Shown: piece by piece, positions 26,201 through 35,719 of the stretch
Layout: the number at the start of each line of letters is the position of its first letter
How positions within the stretch are numbered: the stretch's first letter is position 1
From: Magicicada septendecula
Taxonomy: Eukaryota > Arthropoda > Insecta > Hemiptera > Cicadidae
Direction of reading: 5' to 3'
Assembly (NCBI GenBank): GCA_034769895.1
Contig: CM068373.1
Span: 442,426,731 to 442,490,730, forward strand
Length of the DNA: 64,000 nt
The notes under the pieces: generated by a model
What the model was told of the DNA's origin: nothing
Database searches by the model: none
The model's input: the letters and a program-made list of their open reading frames with translations, nothing else
Made by a program: the position numbers and the translations under genes

Positions 26201-28870
26201 TTGGTATCATTATGAATAACAAACTAAGCTGGAAAAAATTTATCAAACATATAAAGGAGAGAGTAAGTAGTAGAATGAATGTGCTTAAACGACTAACAGT
26301 AGTAACTTGGATAAGCACTCAGGACACACTTAACACAACATATAAAACATATCAAACCTGTCATAATATACAGAAGAGAAGTATTGGTCACTGCAAATAA
26401 ATCAACCTTTCAAAAAAAGAGAGAGATGCTAAAACAATGCACTGAGATTTGTTTGTGGAGTTGTGAAGACCACCCTGGTGCCAGCCAAGCAGCTGTACAC
26501 CAACTGACGTATGGACAGAGAAAAAACATCTCAGTGGCCACATACCTGGGTCTTCAAGGCCGTCAGAAACATCATGGGTGAAAAGGTCATCCAAAGTCAG
26601 GACTCAAAAAATCCAAACAAATTATCTCTCCCTAATATCAGAATACCTTAAGAAAACCAATTGTCACTTTCTACAGAATCATATCCTACCAATTAATCCA
26701 ATGGATTTCCAAGATAAACTCAAATCTTTTATCATTAGAAGGTGTAAGAAAAAAGACTGGTCCTCAGTAGTCCTGAATCTAGGACTATCTTGCGCAAGAT
26801 AGAAGAGAGATACATATTACATCAATAGCTGAGAATTTACACCGATGGTCAAAGGATAACATAGGCAGTACTAGACCAGGAGTCTACTCACCTGTTTTCA
26901 CACCACATTACTGAGGACCTGAACAGAACAAATTTTGACGCAGAGATCGAAGCCATTTAATGATTCTTCTGGCAATATTAAATTTTCCCACAACTATCAA
27001 AATGTTGTTAGACTGACAGATTCCAAAGCAGCAGTACAAGGTGTATCTGTGTACACCATGTCTGCCAGCAAAGCTCTTGAGACACATATCAGAACTCTTG
27101 AGACAGACAAAAACTCTACAAAAGCTCAATAAAAACATCATATTGTAGTGGATCCCATCACAGGTGGGAATATCAGGAAATGAAGCAGCAAAGAAAGGTA
27201 TGGCCCTTCACTGATACCTGTGGGCAACATTACAAAAACCACACTTGAAAAATGTTGAGGAAACAATTGTCAACAAGAGAAAAAAACAATGCCAGTGACA
27301 AAACGTGAAAAAATGCAGATGCTACTTGGGAGAAAAACCAAAGTAAGCCCAGGAGACAGGAGCTCTGTTGCTTCATTTTGTCTCAATACTGGATACGTCT
27401 GCCTCGCCACTCACTGCAGCTGAATTGGAAATGCACCCTGTTCCATTAAACCAACTCTAAGATGACAAGTGGTGATTTGATGTAAGCCTTCGTTTTCTTT
27501 TTTTGTTGAAAGCCTATTTTTACCATAATTCTACTCATTACATCCTCTTTCATTCCTTTACTGGAGTAATATGTACTGGCAAGCTCTCTCAGCTGCAGAA
27601 ATGGCTCACTGTTTGAACATAACACATTTATTATTAGACAAAAAATAAATTAATAAATTTTATTTTGTTAAAGCTGTAAGCAGAGTTCTTTGTATATATA
27701 TTTGATTCGTAATGTTTGCCGAGAAACACCACAAAGTTATGATACCTTCTAACCGTGGTTTTGCTTTTATCTTAAAAATTAAAAAAAAAGATGAAAGAAA
27801 AGTTATGAAAATCATGACTACTCTACTTTTCTTTTTCCAGCAAAATAACAATTGGAAAGCAGATTATCGTTGTATTTTTTTTTTTTTCGTTATTATGAAT
27901 ACTATAAACAGTAAAAATCCCTAACACTGCCTTCATTTATTTATAACCATAATGTGTAAATGACAAATAACATAGTCTTAGTTTTTGATAGATATTCATT
28001 TTGTCAAATTATTACAAATACTGACTCCATATTTTGCATAAAATTTCTCAAAATGTGATGCAGCACATAGACTTTTACATTTTTCAAAATTTTTTCTTCA
28101 GTGTTTGACTGAGTATTTTGATTTTCAGTGTAAACACTACGTTTGGAGTTGGGTTAAAATTCCTTTAAGCCTAATACCTGGCATGGTGTTTTGCAGTTGT
28201 TTGAAACAACCTATACCTTTTTAGGCACAGGTGTTCTGTTGGAAATTTGCAAACAGATTTTGATTAAAATTCTGTTTAATTTGATACCTGGCATGTATTT
28301 TTGTGATTTTTGGTACTTTTTGGGCCCTGGTGCCCAAAAATTTTGAAATTTCCAAGCTTGAACACTGTTTTCAGCTTGTGGTTAAAATTTTCTTTAATTT
28401 GATATACCCCACATGGGTTTTTGAGATTTTCCAAATTTTGACTACTTATATTTTTGCATGTGCCCTTGTTTTTGGGGGACTCAAAAAACGGACTGTGCAG
28501 TAAACGTATGGATATGCCAACTTTTACAATAATTGTTTGATCTATTCAAAAGTTATCATGAGACAAAAGTTATCCCAAATAGACAGACAAATGCCAGTCG
28601 AGTTAAAACTGAGAATTTGTTTCACTTGGTCAGTTAATTCACTTCTTCCCTCTGAGTACTGTATCAAGTTTTTAACCTTTATTCCAAGTAACAGTCACTC
28701 CTGTTACTTTTATTTAGATATTAATTTTTTTAAATCATGTGGGATGTCTTGTTACAGGTCACAATGGCCCGGTACGTATGATAGTGCATTCTCCACATTC
28801 TGCAGCTTTCCTGACATGTTCAGATGACTTCAGAGCAAGATTTTGGTACAAACGACTCCAGACACATTAA
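3715..28870 (+). CDS. CSTF1: cleavage stimulation factor subunit 1 (CstF-50), nine exons
   Basis: Coding exons: 3715-3788, 5634-5833, 7707-7861, 12696-12926, 14602-14762, 17832-17982, 19763-19856, 24139-24270, 28758-28870. All boundaries are GT-AG and phases agree, giving 1311 nt (436 residues plus stop), close to the human protein of about 431. Residues about 15-90 form the N-terminal dimerisation region (FLYRMIISQLVYDG). From about residue 105 there are WD40 repeats ([74 protein letters not shown]). In animals CstF-50 joins CSTF2 and CSTF3 in the complex that binds GU-rich elements downstream of poly(A) sites, promotes cleavage, and contacts the RNA polymerase II CTD and BARD1. No frameshift or stop was seen. 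The gene spans 25 kb because of transposon-laden introns. Confidence 0.95.
4354..4613 (+). mobile_element. Penelope-like leader, copy B, with 46-bp inverted repeat (intron 1)
   Basis: Arms at 4354-4399 and 4524-4569 are near-perfect inverted repeats carrying CGACTCGGAACACAAAG and its complement. The left arm leads into a reversed hammerhead-like motif. The right arm is followed by AGTGATATTTAGTTGAGT, GGACACGTC and an ATG at 4590 whose frame reads M-D-N-E-I-Q-E-L-I. It matches copy A over about 85 bases. The remainder of intron 1 (4614-5633) is AT-rich with nothing recognisable. Confidence 0.6.
4425..4469 (-). ncRNA. hammerhead-ribozyme-like motif B
   Basis: On the - strand: CAGCCT, CTGATGA, extra A, stem II GCCT...AGGT, GAA, AGCCGGTT, T, AGGCTG. 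Stems I and III equal those of motif A; the stem II loop differs and the core has T instead of A at the variable position. The extra base before stem II is kept. Confidence 0.5.
5634..5833 (+). CDS. CSTF1: CSTF1 exon 2
   Basis: Acceptor TTCTGTTGTAG; the first T completes Ser25, followed by [18 protein letters not shown] and [13 protein letters not shown]. This is the rest of the N-terminal dimerisation domain. It ends after one base of Asp92 at donor GTAAGT (5834). Confidence 0.95.
6210..6312. repeat. (CT)n then (CA)n microsatellite
   Basis: A short CT tract (6210-6224) runs into about 44 CA units (6225-6312) in CSTF1 intron 2. 5834-6209 holds nothing else recognisable. Confidence 0.98.
6425..7112 (-). 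pseudogene. COX10: COX10 retrocopy (haem A synthesis farnesyltransferase), broken, fused to Penelope-like leader
   Basis: The intronless - strand frame from 7112 gives [38 protein letters not shown] and [10 protein letters not shown], shifts frame near 6720, then gives [39 protein letters not shown] and [11 protein letters not shown]10 is the mitochondrial inner-membrane protohaem farnesyltransferase for haem A synthesis; NxxNQ and YTPLKR are conserved features. A stop follows WQ where the family has WQFPHFN; PHFN remains, then a run of A residues (plus-strand T run near 6427). The start M-D-N-K-I-Q-E belongs to the Penelope-like leader rather than to COX10. Not functional. Confidence 0.85.
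7092..7287 (-). mobile_element. Penelope-like leader, copy C, with 34-bp inverted repeat
   Basis: Arms at 7133-7166 and 7254-7287 pair almost perfectly, again carrying the CGACTCGGAACACAA core. Outside the left arm, on the - strand, are TTTAGTTAAGTAATGGACAC and GTC before the ATG at 7112-7110, as in copies A and B. The sequence then passes without interruption into COX10. A hammerhead-like motif lies between the arms on the + strand. 7288-7706 of intron 2 shows nothing else. Confidence 0.6.
7173..7215 (+). ncRNA. hammerhead-ribozyme-like motif C
   Basis: AACCT, CTGAAGA, extra A, stem II GCTTTT/AAAAGT, GAA, AACCAGTT, C, AGGTT. Against motif A, stem I pairs change together (G-C in A becomes A-T here) and so does a stem II pair (C-G becomes T-A), so pairing is kept while sequence drifts. 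Confidence 0.5.
7707..7861 (+). CDS. CSTF1: CSTF1 exon 3
   Basis: Acceptor TTGTTTAG. Encodes LEYETDVEI, then [19 protein letters not shown] and [16 protein letters not shown]: the linker and first WD40 repeat. Donor GTAAGC follows at 7862, in phase 0. Confidence 0.95.
9394..9880 (-). mobile_element. RTE/BovB-like LINE, reverse transcriptase C-terminal fragment
   Basis: Nearly the same DNA as 60793-61270, which translates on the - strand to LINE RT tail motifs (see 60793-61465). It begins at CTTCTTCTTCTGATAGTTCC, the 3' end in element orientation. This copy has more indels and no open frame of length. It sits antisense within CSTF1 intron 3. Confidence 0.65.
10993..11850 (-). pseudogene. mariner transposase remnant, heavily decayed
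   Basis: - strand pieces in shifting frames: [19 protein letters not shown] and LNEYLDMR (N-terminal helix-turn-helix region), [10 protein letters not shown] (the first catalytic Asp context, normally VTVDETWIH), [13 protein letters not shown], and near the end CTVEQ and DQMYQS-type remnants of WxKCI. The terminus at 10994 onward (GGGTTGTTTGATAAGTCTGT) resembles mariner ends. Many stops; the other terminus was not found. Confidence 0.65.
12696..12926 (+). CDS. CSTF1: CSTF1 exon 4
   Basis: Acceptor TTTTTCCATGTAG. Encodes [11 protein letters not shown], then [19 protein letters not shown] and [16 protein letters not shown]: the second WD40 repeat and the linker that carries the conserved VIRTLYDH. 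Donor GTGAGT at 12927. Confidence 0.96.
12927..14601. other. CSTF1 intron 4: AT-rich, one dispersed direct repeat
   Basis: No gene seen. A 55-base segment at 13999-14053 (CTTATTAAAACTAGTGTAGG...) recurs at 14250-14304 with a few changes, in the same orientation 251 bases apart. Confidence 0.7.
14602..14762 (+). CDS. CSTF1: CSTF1 exon 5
   Basis: Acceptor GGTGTACAG. Encodes [18 protein letters not shown], then [15 protein letters not shown]: the third WD40 repeat. Ends two bases into Lys274 at donor GTGAGC (14763). Confidence 0.95.
14763..17831. other. CSTF1 intron 5: no gene seen
   Basis: Three kilobases of AT-rich sequence with a (CA)n run at 16151-16185 and an A-rich patch near 15236-15260. 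I recognise no transposon protein here. Confidence 0.6.
17832..17982 (+). CDS. CSTF1: CSTF1 exon 6
   Basis: Acceptor TTGTTGTTAG. Encodes [27 protein letters not shown] and [12 protein letters not shown]: the fourth and part of the fifth WD40 repeat. Donor GTAAGT at 17983. Confidence 0.96.
17983..19762. other. CSTF1 intron 6: microsatellite and short tandem duplication
   Basis: (CA)n at 18155-18207. A 48-base unit starting GCTATGCTCCAAATAAAAAT is present twice in tandem (19072-19119 and 19120-19167) with one or two differences. Otherwise nothing recognisable. Confidence 0.75.
19763..19856 (+). CDS. CSTF1: CSTF1 exon 7
   Basis: Acceptor TGTGTTTTCAG. Encodes [20 protein letters not shown] and the start of YTGAGTTG, within the fifth WD40 repeat. 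Ends one base into Gly356 at donor GTGAGT (19857). Confidence 0.95.
19983..20015 (-). ncRNA. hammerhead-ribozyme-like motif G
   Basis: - strand: GTC, CTGATGA, extra T, stem II GACA/TGTT, GAA, ACGT, C, GAC. The stem I strands are only three bases and stem III is minimal. The same architecture and extra base as the other motifs. The surroundings (19900-20060) look like a fragment of a repeat, with no coding remnant seen. Confidence 0.35.
20170..20256. repeat. (GA)n microsatellite
   Basis: About 43 GA units, with looser GA-rich sequence continuing at 20287-20330 and 20610-20690. It lies in CSTF1 intron 7 and creates artificial Ser/Leu or Arg/Glu reading frames. Confidence 0.98.
20691..23740. 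other. CSTF1 intron 7, middle part: no gene; possible Tigger-like end
   Basis: Mostly AT-rich without a recognisable protein. 22765-22803 carries ATCGTCTTATATTCGGGCC followed by AATACGGTA, which resembles termini of pogo/Tigger-type elements, but I found no partner end or transposase nearby. Confidence 0.35.
23745..24050 (-). mobile_element. RTE-like LINE, extreme C-terminal tail
   Basis: The - strand translates with shifts to [19 protein letters not shown], then [15 protein letters not shown] residues: the WxGHVxRM ... RPRKRW pattern of RTE/BovB-type reverse transcriptase tails. It is truncated and frameshifted, and lies just upstream of CSTF1 exon 8. Confidence 0.65.
24139..24270 (+). CDS. 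CSTF1: CSTF1 exon 8
   Basis: Acceptor AATATTTTCAG. Encodes [20 protein letters not shown] and then [14 protein letters not shown]: the sixth WD40 repeat with the conserved [10 protein letters not shown]. Donor GTGAGT at 24271. Confidence 0.95.
24365..25489 (+). mobile_element. Tigger/pogo-type DNA transposon, internally deleted
   Basis: Termini CAGTAGACTC...TATCCGGCCTA at 24365 and the complement TAGGCCGGATAGTTGGGAGT plus CTACTG ending at 25489, each flanked by TA (24363-24364, 25490-25491). Between them is the last third of a pogo-like transposase in shifting frames: [44 protein letters not shown], then an acidic stretch and [16 protein letters not shown]. The helix-turn-helix region and the DDE core are missing. 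It lies in CSTF1 intron 8. Confidence 0.88.
26115..27480 (+). pseudogene. LINE reverse transcriptase thumb plus RNase H, decayed
   Basis: Frames in order: [20 protein letters not shown] (the YLG motif after the RT palm), GKQEKKHL-like loop, [19 protein letters not shown], then [12 protein letters not shown] (the DSKAA of RNase H) and later degenerate RNase H residues. RT followed by RNase H suits the I/Jockey-type LINEs. Stops and shifts throughout. 25492-26114 between Tigger and this shows nothing recognisable. Confidence 0.6.
27481..28757. other. end of CSTF1 intron 8: no gene; degenerate internal repeats
   Basis: 28110-28490 holds three loose copies of a unit of about 120 bases (TTAAAATTCxxTTTAAxxT-ATACCTGGCATG). 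No protein recognised. Confidence 0.5.
28758..28870 (+). CDS. CSTF1: CSTF1 exon 9 (terminal)
   Basis: Acceptor GTTACAG. Encodes [13 protein letters not shown], then [20 protein letters not shown] and TAA (28868-28870): the last WD40 blade. An ATTAAA at 28885-28890 could serve as a weak poly(A) signal, though it is very close to the stop. Confidence 0.95.
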
Positions 28871-30076
28871 CTGTGATTACTCTTATTAAAGTTTATCATT
28901 GTATTTATTCAAAACTTGTATCATCATATAAACTGAGTGTGAGTGTTAGAAAGGTGTGATAGTGATATTTTTATAGAACTTTATGACAGGAGTTAAACAA
29001 CTGTAGATGACACTTCATAATTTTAGATATGTAAATTAATATTGACAAGTTTATTGAAAGTATTAATATAGTTATAAACATTAAATTAATTTCAATATTG
29101 AAAAAGTGTTAATTGATACAAACAGAAGAAAAACAGTCTCAAGACTAGTATGTACTTTTATCACCAGAGAATGTGCGAGCTTTTTCACTGTTCTTATGAG
29201 TGATGGCTTAACCCCCCCCCCCCAATGTAAGTTTTATTTTGGAAAATATAAGGTTTTGTGTATTTATTTAGTACAGTGGTTGAGCATGGTGTCTCAAACT
29301 GTGCTTGACAGCAAGATATCAAAATTGTCAAGAGGATTCCAGAAATCAAGGACATAGTAGGCCTACCTTAATTTTTTTTAGAATAGTAACATCTGTTTGT
29401 CCAGTTTCTATCACTTCCTTCCTATCACAGAAACATGTTTGCACACACACACACACACATCAAAATGGGCAGAGGATACAGTGGCACATTGGAGAGGGGA
29501 GCATATTATTTTTCAATAAGTCTGAGCACAGTTGTAGTATAAATTGTGTTATTTTGGGCATATTGTGTGTGTGTGCACGCGCGCGCGCACGCACATTACT
29601 TGCATTTTATGTTGAGTGTTGCTTATTTCATGTTGATTGATTATGTTCTTCAGTAATACATGTATATTGATGTAAATTGATATTATGGTTTTAATATTAG
29701 TATCGACAATGAACAAAGTGCATTTTTTAATAAACTTGTAAATTACACGATACGAAAACAGTTGGTAGAAAATTGGGTACAACCATGTCCAGACTTGAAA
29801 GTTGCTCAGATATTTTAAGATAAAAGACATTTTGTAAAGAATACTTAACAAGTTTATGTGTGGCAAAAAATGATTTGTGGGTGCCAAAATACAAATGCTG
29901 TTTTTGCTTTCAATGTCTACTTTTTAGAGGAGGTATTACTTGGACTTGCAGGTGTAACTAATACACGGGAAAGTAATTTTCTATATAAAACTTGAAACAT
30001 CTTACAGAAGAAATTAAAAAAAAGCACGAGTATTTCAAAAGTGATGTAGATACTGAGTTAACTTTTGTGATTTTAG
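28871..30076. other. CSTF1 3' side and gap to the next exon
   Basis: Presumed CSTF1 3' UTR followed by AT-rich sequence. Short simple repeats: C run (29213-29223), CA run (29443-29459) and alternating TG/CG (29563-29594), which could adopt Z-DNA. No gene seen. Confidence 0.5.
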
Positions 30077-30289
30077 GAACTTGATGAAGCTTATCTAGTT
30101 TTGATAGGAAAACAAATGAACGGGGGGATAGAACCCAGATTGTTATCCCAGATTGTAGCTGGAGTAAAATTAGGTGATGAATTTGAATTGAGTTTAAGAA
30201 GCCATGATGGATCTCTGGCTTTGAATGTTTGGGGCCATCCTAGAGTTTTCGAGTGCCTAATAAATTATGCTGCTGACTTTGGGACTTAG
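30077..30289 (+). CDS. orphan terminal coding exon, product unknown
   Basis: Acceptor TTTTGTGATTTTAG precedes 30077; the in-frame TAG at 30074-30076 is the splice site itself, so the open frame begins exactly at the exon edge. It encodes 70 residues: ELDEAYLVLIGKQMNGG, EPRLLSQIVAGVKLGDEFEL, then SHDGSLALNVWGHPR and INYAADFGT, and a stop. Two overlapping AATAAA signals follow at 30382-30391, about 95 bases after the stop. No upstream exon of the same gene was recognised. It may belong to a + strand gene whose earlier exons are hidden, to an alternative CSTF1 end, or be an exon relic. I do not recognise the family. Confidence 0.5.
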   Translation, partial: ELDEAYLVLIGKQMNGGIEPRLLSQIVAGVKLGDEFELSLRSHDGSLALNVWGHPRVFECLINYAADFGT

Positions 30290-30381
30290 AAAATTGCACT
30301 GAATTTAAGTATTTATCTAAAACTACACAAAATGACATTAGATACCATGTTAGGTATTTGTCAAAACTTGGTGACAAAAGA

Positions 30382-30391
30382 AATAAATAAA
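30382..30391 (+). terminator. polyadenylation signals after the orphan exon
   Basis: Overlapping AATAAA at 30382-30387 and 30386-30391, placed as expected for a 3' UTR of about 100 bases. Confidence 0.5.
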
Positions 30392-31372
30392 ATTTGGTTT
30401 TAGTAGGCTAACAAAATTACAGATGTCAGAAAATACAGCTCAATATGTAATTCTTCTACAGAAGTTGAGAGGTAAAAATTGGAGAGATATTGAGTTTTTT
30501 TATGTAAGACAGAACTGTTATTAGATTATCTAATACCTTAGCTAACTAAAGTTGGTCTTATTTTGTCTTTAATTATCTAAAGAATCTGACTTATTCGCCA
30601 GATGTACACATTTGGCAAAAAAGAATGCAAATCTGGGATCTCAATATAAATTTGGCAAAAAGCAAACATTTGGATACCGGAAGTGAGAAGAAGCCTCTGT
30701 GGCAACACACACACACACACACACACACACAATAAAAGGTAGTCGTTTTTTAAGTATTGTAGTGATACAGTGACAAAAGAGTGATGAAGATATTGGTAAC
30801 AAAATAAAATAGTGATATTTATACAGCCTATCATCAGAGAAAATTTAGCCTCAAAAATTTATTTTCAATTTAAAAAGAATTTTTTCATTTTTGTATACCA
30901 CACTTCTTTTCAGTATATGTAGAAGAGCAGAAAATGCTTTTTTAAAAAGTTTTATGGGTGCCAGAGGCTGAGTGACAGTAAGTTTAAACAAACCAAAATG
31001 ATGTGTAAATTCTGTGAACTTACACTTTGATTAGAGCAGAAAAGATTCCCGTATCAGTCATGTGCAGAACAACACCAAGCACAAACAATAAATCCAAATG
31101 GAAGGAAACTGTAAACAATAAACAGCAGTACCAGTATTACAAAGATTTTTATACTGCTTCCCCATGAACTTCCTGTTGATATATATTGTCCAACTGTCAA
31201 AGCAAATCTCTTTCTTGAATTAAATGGTATAGCCCATTTTACTTCAGGTGCTCAAAGAGAATAAACCTTCCTAGTGTTTGAATGATATTGTTAAAAAAAA
31301 GTTTACTGCTTGCCACATGGGATGGTACTTTCAAGAACTGTCTTATTGTGAAAATGGAGATGCCCTGATAAT
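30392..31372. other. AT-rich gap with a CA microsatellite
   Basis: (CA)n at 30704-30731; otherwise no gene or transposon recognised. Confidence 0.6.
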
Positions 31373-31380
31373 GTTTATAG

Positions 31381-34300
31381 AACATTGGTTCTCAACCTGT
31401 TAAAGTCCAGAACTCACCTTGAAGGATATTACACTTCATGGAACTCATAAGGATGGGCGCTAGCAGAATTACTTGTAGGGGTGTGCACCCAGTTTATAAT
31501 CATACTTGTGCTAACATTGAGTACTTTAAGCCCTCTTTTACATTTAAACAAATTATACATACTTAATTCTAGAAAAATAAATATATAATTCAAAAGACTA
31601 ATTTACTCTAACAAAAACACATGCTGAAATTTAAGCAAAACCTTTTTTTACTCACCGCAGTAATTTGATGGTTGGGGCTGCCTTTTCTGCATATGCTGAG
31701 GTATGTTCAAGGGTAGTCTTGACAATCATCTGACTTAAGCCATAAATCTGAGTGCATGTCAAGTTTATGTCTGCACTTGCTTTTCACTTGAATCAGAGAT
31801 GAAAATCGTTTTTTTACATAAGTACGAGTTGGATAACGGCATGAGCAACTTTAATGCTTCATCCGAAAGTTCAGGATACTCAAACCTCTTACAAGACATT
31901 CCAAAATTTTCAAGTCTGTATATAAAAATTTAGTTTTAATGAGAGAATCATAGTTAATATCACACAGTTGTTCTCTGGTTTTACTAACAACATGTTTGAA
32001 CTTTCAAAATACAAGAATGGGTCTTGAATCCAAATGAATTTACTGTAACTTTCTGGCAAGTAACATTCAATCTGGTTACCGAGAACAGAGAGATGAGATA
32101 ATACAGAAACACATATCTAGATAAGGAAAGGTCATTTTCGCTTACAGAAGAATTGAAGGTCTGGAGGACAGAAAATTTGCATTTTTTTATACTCTAACCA
32201 CAAACTGATTTTTTCTGGAATGTCTAGAATTTGTCATAAGCTTGAAACACAATGATGGTTTGATCTTGATGAGATAAACTGAGTTCATTCAGTTTTGTAA
32301 ATGTGTCAGCCATATAAGGTAATGGGCCAAATAATTCTAATCTGAAAACAGTCAAGTACTCACTCTTACAATGACTCAAAAATAGTAGCCTATAACTTTT
32401 CTGAGTGAAGCAGAAACTGCTTATGTTCACAGCCACTTCATCACACAGCATAGAAAAGTCTTAGAGTTTAACAGATGAGCTTTTGTAAAGTTTACAATTG
32501 TAACTGGAGAGTCAAAAACTGTTTTTCAATCACTCTGCAGTTTTATTAGCCAATGCCTCCAGGTGAATAAACCAGTGTACCGAAGTAACCAGTGGTGCCA
32601 CTTCACGAACACACACATAAACACCACTGTTCCTTCCACACACTGCTCGCACCTTTCAAAAATTAGTTCAACACATTTTTTTGCAGCCAGTGTTGTGATT
32701 AGACAATTAAGAATTAACAAAATTGAAAATACATTCTGCTGTTGCGTGCGTTTGTAAGTTTATACGGAAAGAAAATCTTCACTGACGTATCCTGATACTC
32801 ATACATAATGAATCAAATAAGATGTGGTGAATTAACATGGTCAGTTTGCAAAGCAAAGAATTTACTGTTATTCTTGTGATTGATTGATTTTTCATGTCAC
32901 TTGCCATTTCATTAATATGGTGATGCACTGTATCGTTAGACAGAGGAATTATGGTAAATCTAACTGCTTTACTTTTCACCAAACATAGTTTTAACTATAT
33001 CCTTAGCTACCAATTCCTCTCCTACAGAATGACGTTTTCATGCTTTACCATATGCAGACTAGTAAAATATGATTATTCCAAAGCCTATGAATTCAGAGAC
33101 CCTACTCTGGATACGAGATTTTTCCTGCTTGAATCTCAATAAAGCACATGGGAAAAATGATATACTTTTATCTTTAGCACCTGATTGTTTTGCTTTTAAG
33201 TATCTTTGCAATTTATTTGGTTTCATGGAATTACTAGAGTGAAGTTTGTAATATAGCAGGGCTTTGGGTTCATCCTCATCACTGCAGCACATAAATCCCA
33301 ATTTCTAGCAGCTCGCATCATACTTACGATTGATATTGTTTCTTTTGTTTCGCATCCATTACCAAAGTAGTCGCATTTATGTCGAAGCTTGAAGATCAAA
33401 CACAAACACTTGAATCATCACTCCTGGAGCTAAGAGTTTCACACGCTTGTGCTTTTCTATTCAATGTCTACAATTTTAGTCACGTATCAATACTGTTATC
33501 AATACTTCTTCTTTGCAAGTATAAGGCTCAAAGCCTATTACGTCATTTCCTTTTTAGACAATTGAAGTCTCCCTGAATGGGCTACCGACCCGATTGCAGG
33601 AAAGTCCAGTGGTGGGCTGCCACTTTCGAACCTCCAGAACTGCCCTGGGTTTCATTCAGAGACCCATCTCTTAGGCTCTTCCACTCTCTCCACCATTGGG
33701 AATGTTCCTCCACTTTCGAGACTGTTGACCACTTATCACCTCTGTTACTTTAGGCCGGGGCCCTATAACTGAGTGCTACCATCCGGAGCCAGGTGGACCC
33801 AGGTTTTTTAACAAGATTGATACTCCTCTTTCCTCATCATTTGCAAGATGAGGGCATAGGCTTGTAACTGACAGCGTTAAACAACACCATTGGTAGAGCT
33901 GCTGGAAGATTAAGACAGAAATTCACACAACATCGAACGAAGTGGGTCACACGGTATAAAAATCAAACTAAGTATTATCGGTGCACTTTCCACATTAATG
34001 AATGATAGATTAACGTTTGAAAATAACTTTTGTTGTATACGCACTCACAGAACTTGAAACACTGTATCCAGTATATAGGTGCTGTGGAGTCAACGAAAAG
34101 TCATTATTGGAGGATTAAATTCTATTGGTTAATAAAGAAAGACTGTGATTGTTGTGCATACAATCAAAGATTGTTATCGTGCCTGTGTAATTGTTGTCAT
34201 ACTGACATCAACCAACAAAGCTGTAGTCCATGTTAACAAGGAAAATGTGCCAATTTCCTGTTAAATCTTAAAGCCGCTGCAATCCATTTGTTTATAGGTT

Positions 34301-34717
34301 GCTAGCTTTGTTATCCAAGCAGTCTCGATAGCAACGTGAAACATAGTTGACCCTTATCGGCAATTGCACACACACACAGGCGGGTAGAAATATCAAGTGA
34401 CACCTGAAGTTAACATACACTTGACGCACATATACAGTAATTAAGAACTCATTGTTGCGACTGAAACAACTCCAAATCCTTGAGTTAAACATCAGAGATA
34501 CAGGTAAAAATCAATGGTAGAGTGCGAATAACAGAAATGTGTAGAGTTTAGAGCATGTACAAAATGGGTTGAATTTAAATTGTTAAAACATTATATCTTA
34601 GTAATTTAAATAGGTTTTTAAGACACAGTAAATAAATTTCAAGCCTGACTTTGTAACCCACCAAATGCCACCTTGCGACCCAGAAGTGGGTCTCGACCCA
34701 TAGGTTGTGAAACACTG
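31381..34717 (-). mobile_element. hAT-Charlie-type transposon with decayed ZBED-like transposase
   Basis: Flanked by a perfect 8-bp target duplication GTTTATAG (31373-31380 and 34718-34725). Termini are CATTGGTTCTCAACC and, reversed, CAGTGTTTCACAACC, versions of the Charlie end CAGTGGTTCTCAACC. - strand remnants in order: SMKPNKLQRYLKAKQ and KDKSISFF (BED-finger region, about 33300-33100), CDEVAVNI and ADTFTKLNELSLSHQ (about 32450-32240), then degenerate LTCTQI-type tail. Many stops. A GC-richer block at 33560-33880 does not fit the transposase and may be a later insertion. Confidence 0.88.
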
Positions 34718-34725
34718 GTTTATAG

Positions 34726-35719
34726 TATATTAGGGACAATAAGAACATTAGTGAGTTGGTAGTGTGTGTTAGCTTGTAACACACAGTTTGGGTCCACCAG
34801 GAAAAAATATGTGCCTCTTATACACTCACTCTCTCCCACAAGGTAATGGCAAACCAGTGACTGGTATTTTACGTAATAATACCTGTCTGCTTAACCAATT
34901 GGAGCACCATTAAACTCTAGCCCCACATATCTATAAAAATGTCAACATGAATATATGCAGAGAGGTATAAATCACTCAGAGGAGGGACGCTGAAACAAGT
35001 TACTCATCAAGCAGCAGGACTTGTCAAGAGTTTTAAACGATCCTCAGTTGTTAATTTGGCTAAAGTTTCATCATATAGTTGTGTCACATGTGGCCATATT
35101 TTTCATTCCATAAAGCAAAGGCAAATAGATCTTTGAATTGTACAGAAAACATGTTTTGTAGCATTTTGCTTTGTAGTGTTTTGCAACTGCTGTGCCCAAT
35201 TTCTGCGAAAATTCGAGAACATTACACTTGACAATGAATTGACAAGCAAAAGGATGTTCGTAGAATGTATCCTAAATGCTAAAAAAATAAGTAAACTATG
35301 CTTGTTGCTCTTGAAATCTATGATATTCTAATAAGGATGGGTCTAAAGTTTTAGTCATATTACTCCATCAAAACATTTTAATGTTTAGTGTTTTGAAATG
35401 AATTCCAGATGACATTTTTTAAACAGTAGTAGAGACTTGTCCTTCAATTAACTGTGTAAGATTAAGTAAGATCAGAGTTGGCATTTCTTTACAGTTGTGA
35501 ACATTCACAAGCAACACCAGGATCTACCCCGTTGATAATTTTTTTTAAATGAAAACCAATTGCGTTGTCACTTTTCAGTGTCTCTCTTAGAATTCTTGAT
35601 CCTCAATGGAAAATGAGTGATATTCTCAGTACTTCGACACCTAAAAACATTCCTTAGGATTCAATGAGCATAGCTAAACTTTAAACATTACCAGGCTGTG
35701 TATAGAGGAAAAGATGATT
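34726..35719. other. gap without recognisable gene
   Basis: AT-rich sequence between the hAT target duplication and an RTE tail; nothing supported. Confidence 0.5.

Noticed and set aside
33560..33880. tRNA-derived SINE
   Set aside because: GC-richer, but no clear A and B boxes or poly(A) could be placed.
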